From an uncultured Pelagibacteraceae bacterium (GTDB taxonomy: Bacteria; Pseudomonadota; Alphaproteobacteria; Pelagibacterales; Pelagibacteraceae): a stretch of DNA of 64,000 bases. How positions within the stretch are numbered: the stretch's first letter is position 1; the number at the start of each line of letters is the position of its first letter. Below are positions 1-9,525 of the stretch, piece after piece. The notes below the pieces were generated by a model. That model saw nothing but the letters and a program-made list of their open reading frames with translations. It did not search any database and was not told the origin of the DNA. Made by a program: the position numbers and the translations under genes. Location: contig CACJDV010000002.1 in the NCBI GenBank assembly GCA_902592265.1, positions 24,622-88,621 on the forward strand, written 5' to 3'.

Positions 1-294
1 TCTACCAATAATCTTTAACTTTATTTTTTGTTTATTTAAATCTTCAATTTTTTCTTTAAGAAAATTTTCCAAAAGATTAAACAGAAAATTGATTTCTTTT
101 TTTGGCCTCTTCCAGTTTTCTGTTGAAAAAGCATACAAGGTAAGAAATTTTATATTATTTTTAATTGTTTCTTTAATAATTTTTTCAACCGTATTTAAAC
201 CAGCTTTATGACCAGCATTTCTTGAATTTTTATACTTCAACCCCCACCTACCATTACCATCCATGATAATGGCTACATGTTTTAATGGGTTCAT
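1..294 (-). CDS. uppS: Isoprenyl (undecaprenyl diphosphate) transferase, N-terminal part, runs off the window
   Basis: cis-prenyltransferase that makes the undecaprenyl diphosphate lipid carrier for cell-wall synthesis. The visible 98 codons begin MNPLKHVAIIMDGNGRWG, the family signature with the catalytic Asp of the MDGNGRW loop, and later contain STENWKRP, also typical. The start ATG (294-292) overlaps the frr stop in an ATGA arrangement, so the two genes are translationally coupled. The C-terminal part lies beyond base 1. Identification is firm from the signature; the rest of the protein cannot be judged. Confidence 0.93.
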   Translation of the reverse strand, partial: MNPLKHVAIIMDGNGRWGLKYKNSRNAGHKAGLNTVEKIIKETIKNNIKFLTLYAFSTENWKRPKKEINFLFNLLENFLKEKIEDLNKQKIKLKIIGR

Positions 295-842
295 ATCGTC
301 ATTATTTCTTTTTCTTTTGTTGAAACTTTTTCATCAACTGTTGCAATATGTTTGTCTGTAATTAATTGAACGTTTTTTTCAAAAGATTTTTCTTCATCCT
401 CACCTATTTCTTTAGATTTTAAAAGTTTTTTTAATTCTTCATTAGCATCTCTCCTTATATTTCGAATTGCAACTTTACATTTTTCACCCATTGCTTTTAT
501 TAATTTTTTTAGTTCTATTCTTCTCTCTTCATTCAATCCAGGAATAGGAAGTCTAATTAATTGTCCATCTACTTGAGGATTAAGTCCTAACTCAGATTTT
601 TTTATAGCTGCATCTACTAAAGGCACATTATTTTGGTCCCATACTTGGATATTAATCATTCTAGGCTCTGGTGTTGTAATACTTCCAATTTGATTAATTG
701 GCATTTGTTGTCCATAAACATCTACTTTTACAAGATCCAGCATCGCTGAATTAGCTCTTCCAGTTCTTAGTGAGGATAGCTCTTTAGAAAATACCTCAAT
801 CGCTTTATCCATTTTGAGGCTATGTGATTTTTCATCGAACAT
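291..842 (-). CDS. frr: Ribosome recycling factor
   Basis: RRF splits post-termination ribosomes together with EF-G. The 183-residue length is normal, and the sequence follows the family throughout: the N-terminal helix with SLRTGRANSAMLD, the central beta domain around QMPINQIGSITTPEPR, and the C-terminal helices with LTEE-like region RLPIPGLNEERR and IRNIRRDANEELKKL. The start ATG follows the tsf stop directly (TAAATG). The pyrH gene that often sits between tsf and frr is not here. Part of the rpsB-tsf-frr-uppS operon. Confidence 0.97.
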   Translation of the reverse strand: MFDEKSHSLKMDKAIEVFSKELSSLRTGRANSAMLDLVKVDVYGQQMPINQIGSITTPEPRMINIQVWDQNNVPLVDAAIKKSELGLNPQVDGQLIRLPIPGLNEERRIELKKLIKAMGEKCKVAIRNIRRDANEELKKLLKSKEIGEDEEKSFEKNVQLITDKHIATVDEKVSTKEKEIMTI

Positions 843-1694
843 TTATTCGCCTATTTTAATTCTGCTGAATTCCTTTATTTTCAAATCGTTTACAGCAAGT
901 TCTTTTAAAACATCTTGAACTTTCTTTTTAGGCTCCATCACCCAAGCCTGAGTCATAAGAGCATTTTCTTCTTTAAATTTATTCATTTTTCCTAAGCTAA
1001 TCTTTTTAGCTATGTCCTCTGGTTTACCAGAATTTTTAAGCTCTTCTGTTATTAATTCTTGCTCTTTATCAATAATTGCTTTGTCAATTAATGTTGACTC
1101 TAAAGCTAAAGGATTTGAAGCTGCAATATGCATTGATAATTGTTTACCAAATGTTTTTACATTTTCAGAATTTTCTTTAGTTTCCAACGAAACAATCACT
1201 GCTAGTTTTGCCAGGTTGTCCTTAACCACTGTATGTAAATATTGATAATTAGTCGAAGAAGAGTTTGAGATAGTTTTTGTTTGTCCAATAGTTATTTTTT
1301 CTCCAATTTTAGCAATCAAAGCAACCAAATTATCCTCAACTGAGGAACCATTTTTCATTTTAGCTTTATTAAGATTTTCAAGATTAGAATCATTTTGGTT
1401 ATTTAATTCACTTAGCTCTTTCACAAAATTTATAAAATCATCATTTTTTGCTACAAAATCTGTTTCACAATTAACTTCGATTATTGAAGTCTTTTTTTCA
1501 TCACCACTAATTGCAACAACACCTTCTTTTGCCTCTCTTGACATTTTTTTTGATGCTTTTGAAATTCCTTTTACCCTTAAAATTTCTACAGCTTTATCTA
1601 GATCACCATTAGCCTCTTTTATTGCTAAGTTACAGTCTTTAAAACCAGCTCCTGTAGCAATTCTTAACTTTTTTACTTTTTCGACATCACTCAT
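843..1694 (-). CDS. tsf: Translation elongation factor Ts
   Basis: Guanine-nucleotide exchange factor for EF-Tu. The N-terminal UBA-like domain reads [21 protein letters not shown] (residues about 6-27), where family members usually have RE.TGAGMMDCKKAL. The core contains [15 protein letters not shown] (about 72-86), the EF-Tu contact region, and the C-terminal dimerization module ends with FSRIKIGE. At 283 residues it has the usual length. It sits one base from rpsB, the standard rpsB-tsf pair. Confidence 0.97.
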   Translation of the reverse strand: MSDVEKVKKLRIATGAGFKDCNLAIKEANGDLDKAVEILRVKGISKASKKMSREAKEGVVAISGDEKKTSIIEVNCETDFVAKNDDFINFVKELSELNNQNDSNLENLNKAKMKNGSSVEDNLVALIAKIGEKITIGQTKTISNSSSTNYQYLHTVVKDNLAKLAVIVSLETKENSENVKTFGKQLSMHIAASNPLALESTLIDKAIIDKEQELITEELKNSGKPEDIAKKISLGKMNKFKEENALMTQAWVMEPKKKVQDVLKELAVNDLKIKEFSRIKIGE

Positions 1695-1695
1695 A

Positions 1696-2505
1696 CTAAT
1701 TTATCATTTCTTTCTTTTTTTTACTAAATTTTTCCTCTAATTTTTCTCTATCTTTTTCTTGTACAGTCTTAGATGATTTTGTCTCTTTTTTTATATTCTC
1801 TTTTTTCTCAACTACAGGAATTGAACTTTTTGCAGAAATAATTGTCTCTTTAATTAAATTACAATATAAATCTATTGCTCTTCTGGCATCATCATTACCT
1901 GGGATTGGATAATCAATACCATCAGGATTTGAATTACTATCTAATATTGCAACAATTGGGATTCCCAATTTAACTGACTCCTGAATGGCAAGTGACTCGT
2001 AATTTGTATCTATAATAAATACTAAATCAGGAACTTTTTTCATTTCTGCTATGCCACCCAATGATCTTTGTAGCTTATCTTTTTTAACACTCATTTTAAG
2101 AAGTTCTTTTTTTGTAAAACCTCTATTTTCTGACACTAGATTTAATTCTAATTGTTTTAACTTTTTGATTGAATTTGATATAGTTCCCCAATTAGTTAGC
2201 ATTCCTCCTAACCATCTATAGTTTACAAAATATTGATCAGTCTCTTTAGCAACCTCAGCTATAGCCTCTGATGCTTGTTTTTTTGTTGAGACAAATAATA
2301 TTTTTCCATTATTAGATATAACTTCGTGAACTTTTTCTAGCGCAATTTTTGTAAGTTCTAAAGTTTGAGTTAGGTCTATTATATGAATGGAGTCTCTTTT
2401 GCCAAAAATATATTTTTTCATTTTTGGGTTCCATCTAAGTGTTTTGTGTCCTAAATGAACACCCGCCTCTAATAATTGTTGGATTGTAACGTTAGGTATT
2501 TTCAT
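1696..2505 (-). CDS. rpsB: 30S ribosomal protein S2
   Basis: Ribosomal protein S2, needed to recruit S1 to the small subunit. Signature stretches are [25 protein letters not shown] near the N-terminus, [12 protein letters not shown] at about residues 95-106, and the [10 protein letters not shown] and [27 protein letters not shown] regions. After about residue 225 a lysine- and glutamate-rich tail of about 45 residues follows, longer than in the E. coli protein but common in low-G+C genomes. First gene of rpsB-tsf-frr-uppS. A hairpin at 2514-2552 overlaps its ribosome-binding region. Confidence 0.97.
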   Translation of the reverse strand: MKIPNVTIQQLLEAGVHLGHKTLRWNPKMKKYIFGKRDSIHIIDLTQTLELTKIALEKVHEVISNNGKILFVSTKKQASEAIAEVAKETDQYFVNYRWLGGMLTNWGTISNSIKKLKQLELNLVSENRGFTKKELLKMSVKKDKLQRSLGGIAEMKKVPDLVFIIDTNYESLAIQESVKLGIPIVAILDSNSNPDGIDYPIPGNDDARRAIDLYCNLIKETIISAKSSIPVVEKKENIKKETKSSKTVQEKDREKLEEKFSKKKKEMIN

Positions 2506-2513
2506 ATTTATTC

Positions 2514-2552
2514 CCGGTTAAGCCACCACAGTAATTTCCAATTAAGGACCGG
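2514..2552 (-). promoter_or_regulatory. Candidate structured rpsB leader hairpin over the ribosome-binding site
   Basis: The 5-base arms CCGGT and ACCGG (2514-2518 and 2548-2552) are inverted, and the proximal arm covers the GGGAA Shine-Dalgarno sequence just upstream of the rpsB ATG. In other bacteria S2 is known to regulate its own leader RNA. That this hairpin does so is inference from position and pairing only. Confidence 0.35.
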
Positions 2553-2635
2553 AGGTATAAAACCAAAAACTGTGTGCGTTTTTGTTAATTTTAGAGACTA
2601 TTTACAAAGATTTTTTTTATTTAACAAGCTTAAAA

Positions 2636-5600
2636 TTATCGAATAATTGCAGAAATCTCTTTATTTCTAATTATATTTAACATTTTTCTATCGATATTTC
2701 TCTTATTCTTAAGTGTAAAATCTAATTCATTATTTTGGTCTCGTATCTTAATTTTAACAACTGTATTTCCATCATTAGGGATAATTTTTGAAATTTCGCT
2801 CAATTCCTCTAATGATTTTAAGTTAAAAAGTACCTCTTCGATTGGTTTATTTATCAACTCTGAAAGTGAGGCTATTTTCTGAACATTTATTCTCTTAAAA
2901 CGATTTTCTTCATCTGAAACAGATTTTGCTAAAGTTAATATTATCGATGATCCCTCTTTTAATATATCTCGATTTTTTTCCAAAACTTCGGAAAAAATAA
3001 ATAATTCAAAAACACTTGTTAGATCAGTTAATTTTAAAACAGCGTAAGAATTACCTTTAGCTGTTTTTCTCTCTACTATTTTTAATAAAGTTGCAGCAAT
3101 ATTTGAATTAATTATCTCATGATCATTATTAAAACTTAAATAGTCTTTTATATTATAGTCTGCAAATATTTCTTTAAATTGATTTAAGGGATGATCAGAT
3201 ATAAAAAAGCCAATTGACTCAAATTCTTTAGATAATCTTTCCTCAAACTTCCAATCATCAATCTTTTTTATTACTTCATTATCCTGCATGTTATTTTCAC
3301 CAAATAAATCAATCTGATTAGTAGATTTATTTTCATAAATATTTTTAGATTTTGTAATAAAATTTGGTATTGAATCGAATAACGAGTGTCTGTTCAAGTT
3401 TATATTATCAAAAGCACCTGCTTTAACTAAACCTTCTAATTGTAACTTATTTATATCTTTTGGATTTACTCTATTTAAAAAATCATTTATCGAGCTAAAT
3501 TTTCCATTTTTCAGTCTTTCTTCAACAATATTTGAAATTGCTTCATATCCAACAGCTTTGATGGCTCCCAATGCATAAAAGAATTTTTCTCCATCTGTTC
3601 TAAAATCGGCATAACATTCATTTATGTCTGGTCTTACTATTTGTATATTTAATCTTTTTAATTCCTCATAAAACTCATTTAATTTGTTTTGATTAGAAAT
3701 GTCCATTGTCATTGATGCAGCAATAAATTCTTTTGGATAATATGTTTTTAAATAAGCAGTTTGATATGAAATAATTGCATATGCAGCTGCATGACTTTTA
3801 TTAAATCCATATTCCGCAAAAGGCTCTATTTTCAAAAATATTCCTGCTGCAACATCCTTACTTATTCCATTATTTACAGCACCAGAAATAAAACTTTGTT
3901 TTTGCTTTTCTAATTCTGCCCTTTTCTTTTTACCCATTGCCCTTCTCAAAATATCTGCTTGACCAGCTGTGAAGCCAGAAAGTTTTTGTGCAATTTGCAT
4001 AACTTGTTCTTGATAAATTATTACCCCATAGGTAGGTCTTAAAATATCTTCAAGTAAAGGATGTAAATAATCAGGTGTTTTTTTTCCATGTTTGCAATCA
4101 TTATAAATTGGTATATTACTCATTGGACCTGGTCTATAAAGTGCTACTAAAGCAATAATATCCTCTATGTGATTTGGTTTCATTTGCATTAATGCTTCAC
4201 GCATTCCAGCACTCTCAATTTGAAATAAACCAACAGTTTTTCCAGATGATAATAAATCAAAAACTTTTTGATCTTCAAAATTTATATTTTCAATATTAAA
4301 TTTTTTATCTTTTTTTCTTAATAGTTTTTGAGTGTTATTTATAACTGTCAAAGTTTTTAGTCCCAAAAAATCAAACTTGATTAATCCAGCATTTTCAGCT
4401 GAGTACATGTCAAATTGTGTTGAAGGTAATAATAAGTTAGATGTTGCGTCCTTATATAGTGGAACAGTCTCGGTTAAATCTTTATCAGCTATGACAACAC
4501 CAGCAGCATGAGTTGCAACATTTCTATTTAATCCTTCTAATTTTAATGAAAGATCTGTAAGTTTCTTTACTCTACTATCCTCATTTATCAGTTTTTGAAG
4601 TCTAGGTTCTCCAGCTATACACTCAGTTAGATTTTGTGGCCTTGATGGATCAAACGGTATCATTTTCGATATACTATCAACAAACCCATAAGCCAGTCCT
4701 AAAACACGTCCAACGTCTCTTATAACCATTCTAGCCTTTAATTTTCCAAATGTAATTATATGAGCTACACTATTTTCATATTTTTTTGTCAAATATTCAA
4801 AAACTAAATCTCTTTTTTCTTCGCAAAAATCTATATCAAAATCTGGCATTGAGATTCTGTCTGGATTCAAAAATCTCTCAAAAATTAAGTTAAATTTTAT
4901 TGGATCAACATCAGTTATTGAAAGACACCAAGCGACCAGAGAACCAGCACCAGATCCTCTACCAGGTCCAACTGGTATATCATTTTCTTTCGCCCATTTT
5001 ATATAATCAGATACAATTAAAAAATAACTTGCATAATTCATTTTAATTATGATTTCTAATTCATGATCTAATCTATCTTTGTATTTTAAATAATTCTTGT
5101 CAGATAAAAAATCTTTATCATTTAAGTTAAATAAGTTTATAAATTTTTTATTGAGACCATCTATTGAGTTTTTCTTCAAAATTTCATCAGCGCTAATACC
5201 TTTGTCAGAACTGATATTGGGTAATATAGGTTTAGACGATAAGGGTCTAAAATTACATCGAAATGGAAAATTATAATTATTTTCTAATGCCTCTGGTAAA
5301 TCGGCAAACAAATCAACCATTTCTGAACTACTTTTAAGGTAATGATTGTTACTAAATCTAACTCTATTTTTTTCATTAACATAAGTCTTATTTTTTATAC
5401 ATATCAATGCGTCATGCGCTTCGTGCATATCTTTATTGATATAGAACACTTCATTAGTTGCGATTATAGGAATATCTAATTTTTTTGAACTGATTAAATT
5501 AAATTTTTCAAACTCTTTTTCATTTTGGTCACCATGACGTTGTATTTCAATATAAAATCTATCTCCATAATTAGATTTCAGTTTTGAAAAAATTTCACTA

Positions 5601-6073
5601 ATTTCCGAAAATTTACCTTTATTAAATAACTGTCCAAATAAGCCATTAATTGTTCCAGAGAATATTGCTACACCCTCATTGTTATTTAATAATTCATTTA
5701 AATCTAAATGAGGGTCAGAAAGTTCATCATTTTTTAAGTAAGATAAAGAAGACAAATTTATTATTGTTTTGTAACCGTTCTCATTCAAAGCAAATAAAGG
5801 TATTAGACCAGTTGTATCATTAAATTTAAAATTGATTTGTGTTCCAATTATTGGTTGAGACCCAGATTTAGATAATTTTTCAGCAAACTCTAATGCACCA
5901 CATAAATTAGAGGTATCACATAAACCCACTGCTTTTAACTTACTGTCTTTTGTAATATCTTTTAAATCATCTATCTTAACAGCTCCCTCACATATAGAAA
6001 ATTGAGAGTGTATTTTTAGATGATTGAAATTTGAGGAATTAGACTCTTGCATTAATGGTTTTAATATTACCAT
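2636..6073 (-). CDS. dnaE: DNA polymerase III alpha subunit
   Basis: Replicative polymerase of the chromosome, 1145 residues, the normal size for DnaE. The N-terminal PHP domain starts at HLKIHSQFSICEGAV. Two catalytic aspartates lie in PDFDIDFCEEKRD (about residue 410) and the third in LIKFDFLGLKTLTVI (about 567). Helix-hairpin-helix and OB-fold regions follow toward the C-terminus. The longest frame starts 35 bases inside lolD. The internal Met-8 (MQESNSSNFNHLKIHSQ) would shorten the overlap and fits the family start better. Downstream lies the rpsB leader. Confidence 0.97.
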   Translation of the reverse strand: MVILKPLMQESNSSNFNHLKIHSQFSICEGAVKIDDLKDITKDSKLKAVGLCDTSNLCGALEFAEKLSKSGSQPIIGTQINFKFNDTTGLIPLFALNENGYKTIINLSSLSYLKNDELSDPHLDLNELLNNNEGVAIFSGTINGLFGQLFNKGKFSEISEIFSKLKSNYGDRFYIEIQRHGDQNEKEFEKFNLISSKKLDIPIIATNEVFYINKDMHEAHDALICIKNKTYVNEKNRVRFSNNHYLKSSSEMVDLFADLPEALENNYNFPFRCNFRPLSSKPILPNISSDKGISADEILKKNSIDGLNKKFINLFNLNDKDFLSDKNYLKYKDRLDHELEIIIKMNYASYFLIVSDYIKWAKENDIPVGPGRGSGAGSLVAWCLSITDVDPIKFNLIFERFLNPDRISMPDFDIDFCEEKRDLVFEYLTKKYENSVAHIITFGKLKARMVIRDVGRVLGLAYGFVDSISKMIPFDPSRPQNLTECIAGEPRLQKLINEDSRVKKLTDLSLKLEGLNRNVATHAAGVVIADKDLTETVPLYKDATSNLLLPSTQFDMYSAENAGLIKFDFLGLKTLTVINNTQKLLRKKDKKFNIENINFEDQKVFDLLSSGKTVGLFQIESAGMREALMQMKPNHIEDIIALVALYRPGPMSNIPIYNDCKHGKKTPDYLHPLLEDILRPTYGVIIYQEQVMQIAQKLSGFTAGQADILRRAMGKKKRAELEKQKQSFISGAVNNGISKDVAAGIFLKIEPFAEYGFNKSHAAAYAIISYQTAYLKTYYPKEFIAASMTMDISNQNKLNEFYEELKRLNIQIVRPDINECYADFRTDGEKFFYALGAIKAVGYEAISNIVEERLKNGKFSSINDFLNRVNPKDINKLQLEGLVKAGAFDNINLNRHSLFDSIPNFITKSKNIYENKSTNQIDLFGENNMQDNEVIKKIDDWKFEERLSKEFESIGFFISDHPLNQFKEIFADYNIKDYLSFNNDHEIINSNIAATLLKIVERKTAKGNSYAVLKLTDLTSVFELFIFSEVLEKNRDILKEGSSIILTLAKSVSDEENRFKRINVQKIASLSELINKPIEEVLFNLKSLEELSEISKIIPNDGNTVVKIKIRDQNNELDFTLKNKRNIDRKMLNIIRNKEISAIIR

Positions 6074-6722
6074 TAACTATTTCCAACATGCAATCTGACT
6101 TTTTAGCAAAAAATCTATTATGAGTTGCAAATATAATCATTCTGTTAGCATTTATTTGTTTTTTTAAAAGATCAAAAACATTTTTTGCTGTTACTAGATC
6201 TAAACTTCCAGTTGGTTCATCGGCTAAAATAATTTGGGGATCGTTTATTAAAGCTCTAGCTATTGATACTCTTTGTTTTTCACCTCCAGAAAGCTCAGCA
6301 GGATAGTGGTAGATTCGATTTGATAAACCAACTTTTTTTAATAATTGTTTTGATTTCATTACAGATATATCTTTATTCTTCTCTATTGTAAGATTTGCTA
6401 AGTATACGTTTTCTAAAGCTGTAAAATCTGGAAGTAAATTATCTTGTTGGTATATAATTCCAATTTTATTAGCTCTTAAAATGTCATTATAGTTGGAATT
6501 TTTGAAATCAATTTGTTTATTTCCATATTTCATTATACCACCTGATGGTCTATCAATTAATGATAACAAGTTTAGTAATGTTGATTTTCCTGAACCAGAA
6601 GGTCCCATTAAAGAATAAATTTTTCCAAGTTTAAAATTATAAGTAAGTTTTTTCAAAACCCTCAAATTTTTTTGGTGTGTAAAAGACTTTGAAATATTTG
6701 ATAGTTTAATAAAATTACTCAT
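6039..6722 (-). CDS. lolD: Lipoprotein-releasing ABC transporter, ATPase subunit
   Basis: ATPase of the LolCDE complex, which extracts lipoproteins from the inner membrane for transfer to LolA. Walker A is GPSGSGKSTLLN (about residues 40-51), the Q-loop is YQQDNLL, the signature is LSGGEKQRVSIARAL and Walker B is IILADEPTGSLD. At 227 residues it matches LolD. It overlaps the upstream lolC-like gene by 8 bases, so the two are coupled. MacB/FtsE-type ATPases have similar motifs; the adjacent LolC/E permease decides the call. Confidence 0.93.
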   Translation of the reverse strand: MSNFIKLSNISKSFTHQKNLRVLKKLTYNFKLGKIYSLMGPSGSGKSTLLNLLSLIDRPSGGIMKYGNKQIDFKNSNYNDILRANKIGIIYQQDNLLPDFTALENVYLANLTIEKNKDISVMKSKQLLKKVGLSNRIYHYPAELSGGEKQRVSIARALINDPQIILADEPTGSLDLVTAKNVFDLLKKQINANRMIIFATHNRFFAKKSDCMLEIVNGNIKTINARV

Positions 6723-7947
6723 ATTTTAATGCTTTAACTGGATCTAGTTTTGCTGCTTTCAAGGCAGGGAAAATTGAAACAATAATTGTAATAATTATTG
6801 AGCATAGTGAGATTAATAAAATTGATGGTGGATTTATCTCCGAAGGCATAGTACTTAAAAAATATATTTCCTCTGGAAACAAGCTTATATTAAATAATGT
6901 ACTTAAAAATTGTCTTAAATTTTCAACATAGATTGAAAATGTTACGCCAAGGATAATTCCAAAAATTGTAGCAGTGGTTCCTATTATTACTCCAACTAGA
7001 AAAAATATTTTTATAATTGATTTATTAAGTACACCGATAGATTTTAATATTGCAATATCTTTTGTTTTATTTTTGACTAATATTGTTAAACCAGAAATTA
7101 TATTGAAAGCAGCTACAATAATAATTAAAGACAATATTATAAACATTACATTTCTTTCAACTTTAAGAGCTGAAAAAAGTGCACTATTCATATCTGACCA
7201 AGAATAAACAAATTCATTTTTAAAAATTTTCTGTACTATTTCTTTTTGGTCTTCAATTTTTTGTGGATTTTTAAGGTAAATTTCTAAATTTCTATCATCT
7301 TTATCAAAATTAAAAAATTCTTCTAGAGTTGATAAATTAATAAAAGCTATATTGTTATCAAAATCTATAAGTCCACTCTCAAAAATTGATACGACCGTAA
7401 AAGTTTTTTGTTTAGGAATATTCCCTATTATTGTCTCAATTCCACTTGAGGACATTATTGTAATATCATCTCCTATATCAAGATTAAGAGTAAAACTAAG
7501 CTCTTTTCCAATTGATATGAAATTTTTACTTAAATTATCTCTATTTCCTAAAAAATTTTTATTTTTTACTAATTCTAGTTTAGAGAAATCACCACTTGTA
7601 TAACCTCGCAGCATTATTCCCTTTGAAGTCTCACTTTTAATCATTATAGCCTCACCTGAGTTGCTTAAAATCAATTCATTAGAAATAAGTTTTAGATTAT
7701 TTTGTTTTAATTTTTCAATTTCGATTATATTTTCATATGGTTTGACAGTTATATGGGCATTGAAACCAACTATCTTATTAATTAGTTCTGTCCGAAAACC
7801 ATTCATAACAGACATAACAATGATTAAGACAGCAACACCAAGACTGATACCTATAAATGAAAAAATTGAAATAACATTAAGAAAGCCGTCTTTTTTTCTA
7901 GCTTTCAAAAACCTAAAGGTAATTTCTTTTTCTAAAGTAGAAATCAA
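6715..7947 (-). CDS. lolC: Lipoprotein-releasing ABC transporter permease (LolC/LolE family)
   Basis: Membrane subunit of the lipoprotein release complex, 410 residues. The N-terminal membrane segment FLNVISIFSFIGISLGVAVLIIVMSVMNGF is typical of LolC/E. A periplasmic domain of about 200 residues follows, then three C-terminal membrane helices of the FtsX type. Only one such gene is present, so it probably serves as a homodimer in place of LolC plus LolE, as is common in alphaproteobacteria. It overlaps proS by 4 bases. Confidence 0.93.
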   Translation of the reverse strand: MISTLEKEITFRFLKARKKDGFLNVISIFSFIGISLGVAVLIIVMSVMNGFRTELINKIVGFNAHITVKPYENIIEIEKLKQNNLKLISNELILSNSGEAIMIKSETSKGIMLRGYTSGDFSKLELVKNKNFLGNRDNLSKNFISIGKELSFTLNLDIGDDITIMSSSGIETIIGNIPKQKTFTVVSIFESGLIDFDNNIAFINLSTLEEFFNFDKDDRNLEIYLKNPQKIEDQKEIVQKIFKNEFVYSWSDMNSALFSALKVERNVMFIILSLIIIVAAFNIISGLTILVKNKTKDIAILKSIGVLNKSIIKIFFLVGVIIGTTATIFGIILGVTFSIYVENLRQFLSTLFNISLFPEEIYFLSTMPSEINPPSILLISLCSIIITIIVSIFPALKAAKLDPVKALKYE

Positions 7948-9278
7948 TTTTTTTCTTTTTGTTTTTTAATTATTTTTATTATTTCAGCTATTTCTAATTT
8001 TTGAGTTTCTTTTCCAACTTCTTTAAATTCTATAGAGTCACCATCGGTTTGTTTACCTATTATTATTTGGTAAGGAGCGCCTATTAAGTTCATCTTTTTT
8101 ATTTTTGATGAAAAATTTTCATCTGTATCATCAATTATTGCATCAATGTTATTTTTTTCTAATTGAGAATTAATCTTGTTTGCTTTTTCTAAAGTTGAAT
8201 TATCATTTTTGTTTATCATTGGTATTATTCCAATATCGTATGGTGCAACAGATATTGGCCATTTCATGATTTCATTTTTCTCATCATATTTTGCCTCTAT
8301 TATTGCACCCACTAATCTTGAAACTCCTATGCCGTAAGAGCCCATTTTAACAAAATCTTTTTTACCACCAGGAAGATCTACAGATGCTCCCATTGGTTTT
8401 GAATATTTGTCACCAAAATAAAATATATGACCAACCTCAATACCTTTGGTTTTCAATCTATTAGTTTCTGAGACTTTTTTTTCAAACTCATCCTTATTAA
8501 ATTTTTCGTCAGTAACTGAATAAAAATCTTCATATTTTTTTCTTAATTCTTCTAGAGATTTTTTCTCTAATACTGTACCTTCGCTTTTTAAATCAAAAAT
8601 TCTTTTATCCGTATAAATTTTACTTTCACCAGTTTCGGCTAAAATAATAAACTCATGAGAAAGATTACCTCCTATGGGACCGGTGTCAGCAGCCATTGGG
8701 ATGGCTGTAAGATCTAATCTTTTAAAAGTTTTTAAATAAGACAAGAAAAATTTATTATAAGAGAACAAAGCTTCCTCATCAGAGATATCAAATGAATAAG
8801 CATCTTTCATATAAAACTCCCTGCACCTCATTATTCCAAATCTTGGTCTAATTTCATCTCTAAATTTCCATTGAATATGATATAAAAGTTGCGGAACAGA
8901 TTTGTAAGATTTGACTGAAGCTCTAAATATGTCTGTTATAAGTTCCTCGTTGGTTGGACCATAAAGCATTTCACGATCTTGACGATCTTTTATTCTAAGC
9001 ATTTCTTCACCATAGTCCTCGTAACGCCCACTCTCTTTCCATATTTCACTTGATTGTATAGTTGGCATCAAAATTTCTTGAGCTCCAATTTTGTTTTGTT
9101 CTTCTCTAACAATTTGTTCAATTTTTTTCATTACTTTGAAACCTAATGGTAACCAAGAGTAAATTCCGGCTGATGATTGTTTAATCATTCCCACACGTAA
9201 CATTAATTGATGCGATTTTATTTTAGCTTCTGAGGGATTGTTTTTTAAGATCGGAATAAATGACTGCGAAATATACAT
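7944..9278 (-). CDS. proS: Prolyl-tRNA synthetase, short form without editing insertion
   Basis: Charges tRNA-Pro. Class II motif 1 is around GIYSWLPLGFKVMKKIEQIVREE, motif 2 around KFRDEIRPRFGIMRCREFYMKDAYSF, and motif 3 in GSYGIGVSRLVGAIIE. The protein is 444 residues, whereas the E. coli enzyme is about 570. The motif 2 to motif 3 distance shows that the editing (INS) domain is missing. That form is known in alphaproteobacteria, so Ala-tRNA-Pro editing would depend on a separate protein. The C-terminal anticodon-binding domain is present. Confidence 0.97.
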   Translation of the reverse strand: MYISQSFIPILKNNPSEAKIKSHQLMLRVGMIKQSSAGIYSWLPLGFKVMKKIEQIVREEQNKIGAQEILMPTIQSSEIWKESGRYEDYGEEMLRIKDRQDREMLYGPTNEELITDIFRASVKSYKSVPQLLYHIQWKFRDEIRPRFGIMRCREFYMKDAYSFDISDEEALFSYNKFFLSYLKTFKRLDLTAIPMAADTGPIGGNLSHEFIILAETGESKIYTDKRIFDLKSEGTVLEKKSLEELRKKYEDFYSVTDEKFNKDEFEKKVSETNRLKTKGIEVGHIFYFGDKYSKPMGASVDLPGGKKDFVKMGSYGIGVSRLVGAIIEAKYDEKNEIMKWPISVAPYDIGIIPMINKNDNSTLEKANKINSQLEKNNIDAIIDDTDENFSSKIKKMNLIGAPYQIIIGKQTDGDSIEFKEVGKETQKLEIAEIIKIIKKQKEKN

Positions 9279-9279
9279 T

Positions 9280-9525
9280 CTAGGTGATTATATTTCTTAT
9301 ATTTAAATATTCAAATTTCATAAGTAAGTAAATGATTATAAACAAAACTGTTGTAATTCCAGTACAATAAACAAATTTCTTTAACATTTTTGGATTTTCT
9401 GGAGAACCTGGATCCTCTCCTTCAATTTTAATCACTTTATTTCTCTCTACATCTATTGGTAGAATTGCAAAGAAAATAATCCACCAAATGATTATGTAGA
9501 TTATTGCTAATCCTGTGGGGCTCAT
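9280..9525 (-). CDS. DUF1467 family small membrane protein
   Basis: An 81-residue protein with two membrane helices (about residues 4-23 and 52-71) and the segment WWIIFFAILPIDV...EGEDPGSPENPKM, which matches the DUF1467 family of alphaproteobacteria. Function is unknown. It is sandwiched between rnj (overlap of one base) and proS, its usual position in the class, which supports the assignment. Confidence 0.85.
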   Translation of the reverse strand: MSPTGLAIIYIIIWWIIFFAILPIDVERNKVIKIEGEDPGSPENPKMLKKFVYCTGITTVLFIIIYLLMKFEYLNIRNIIT

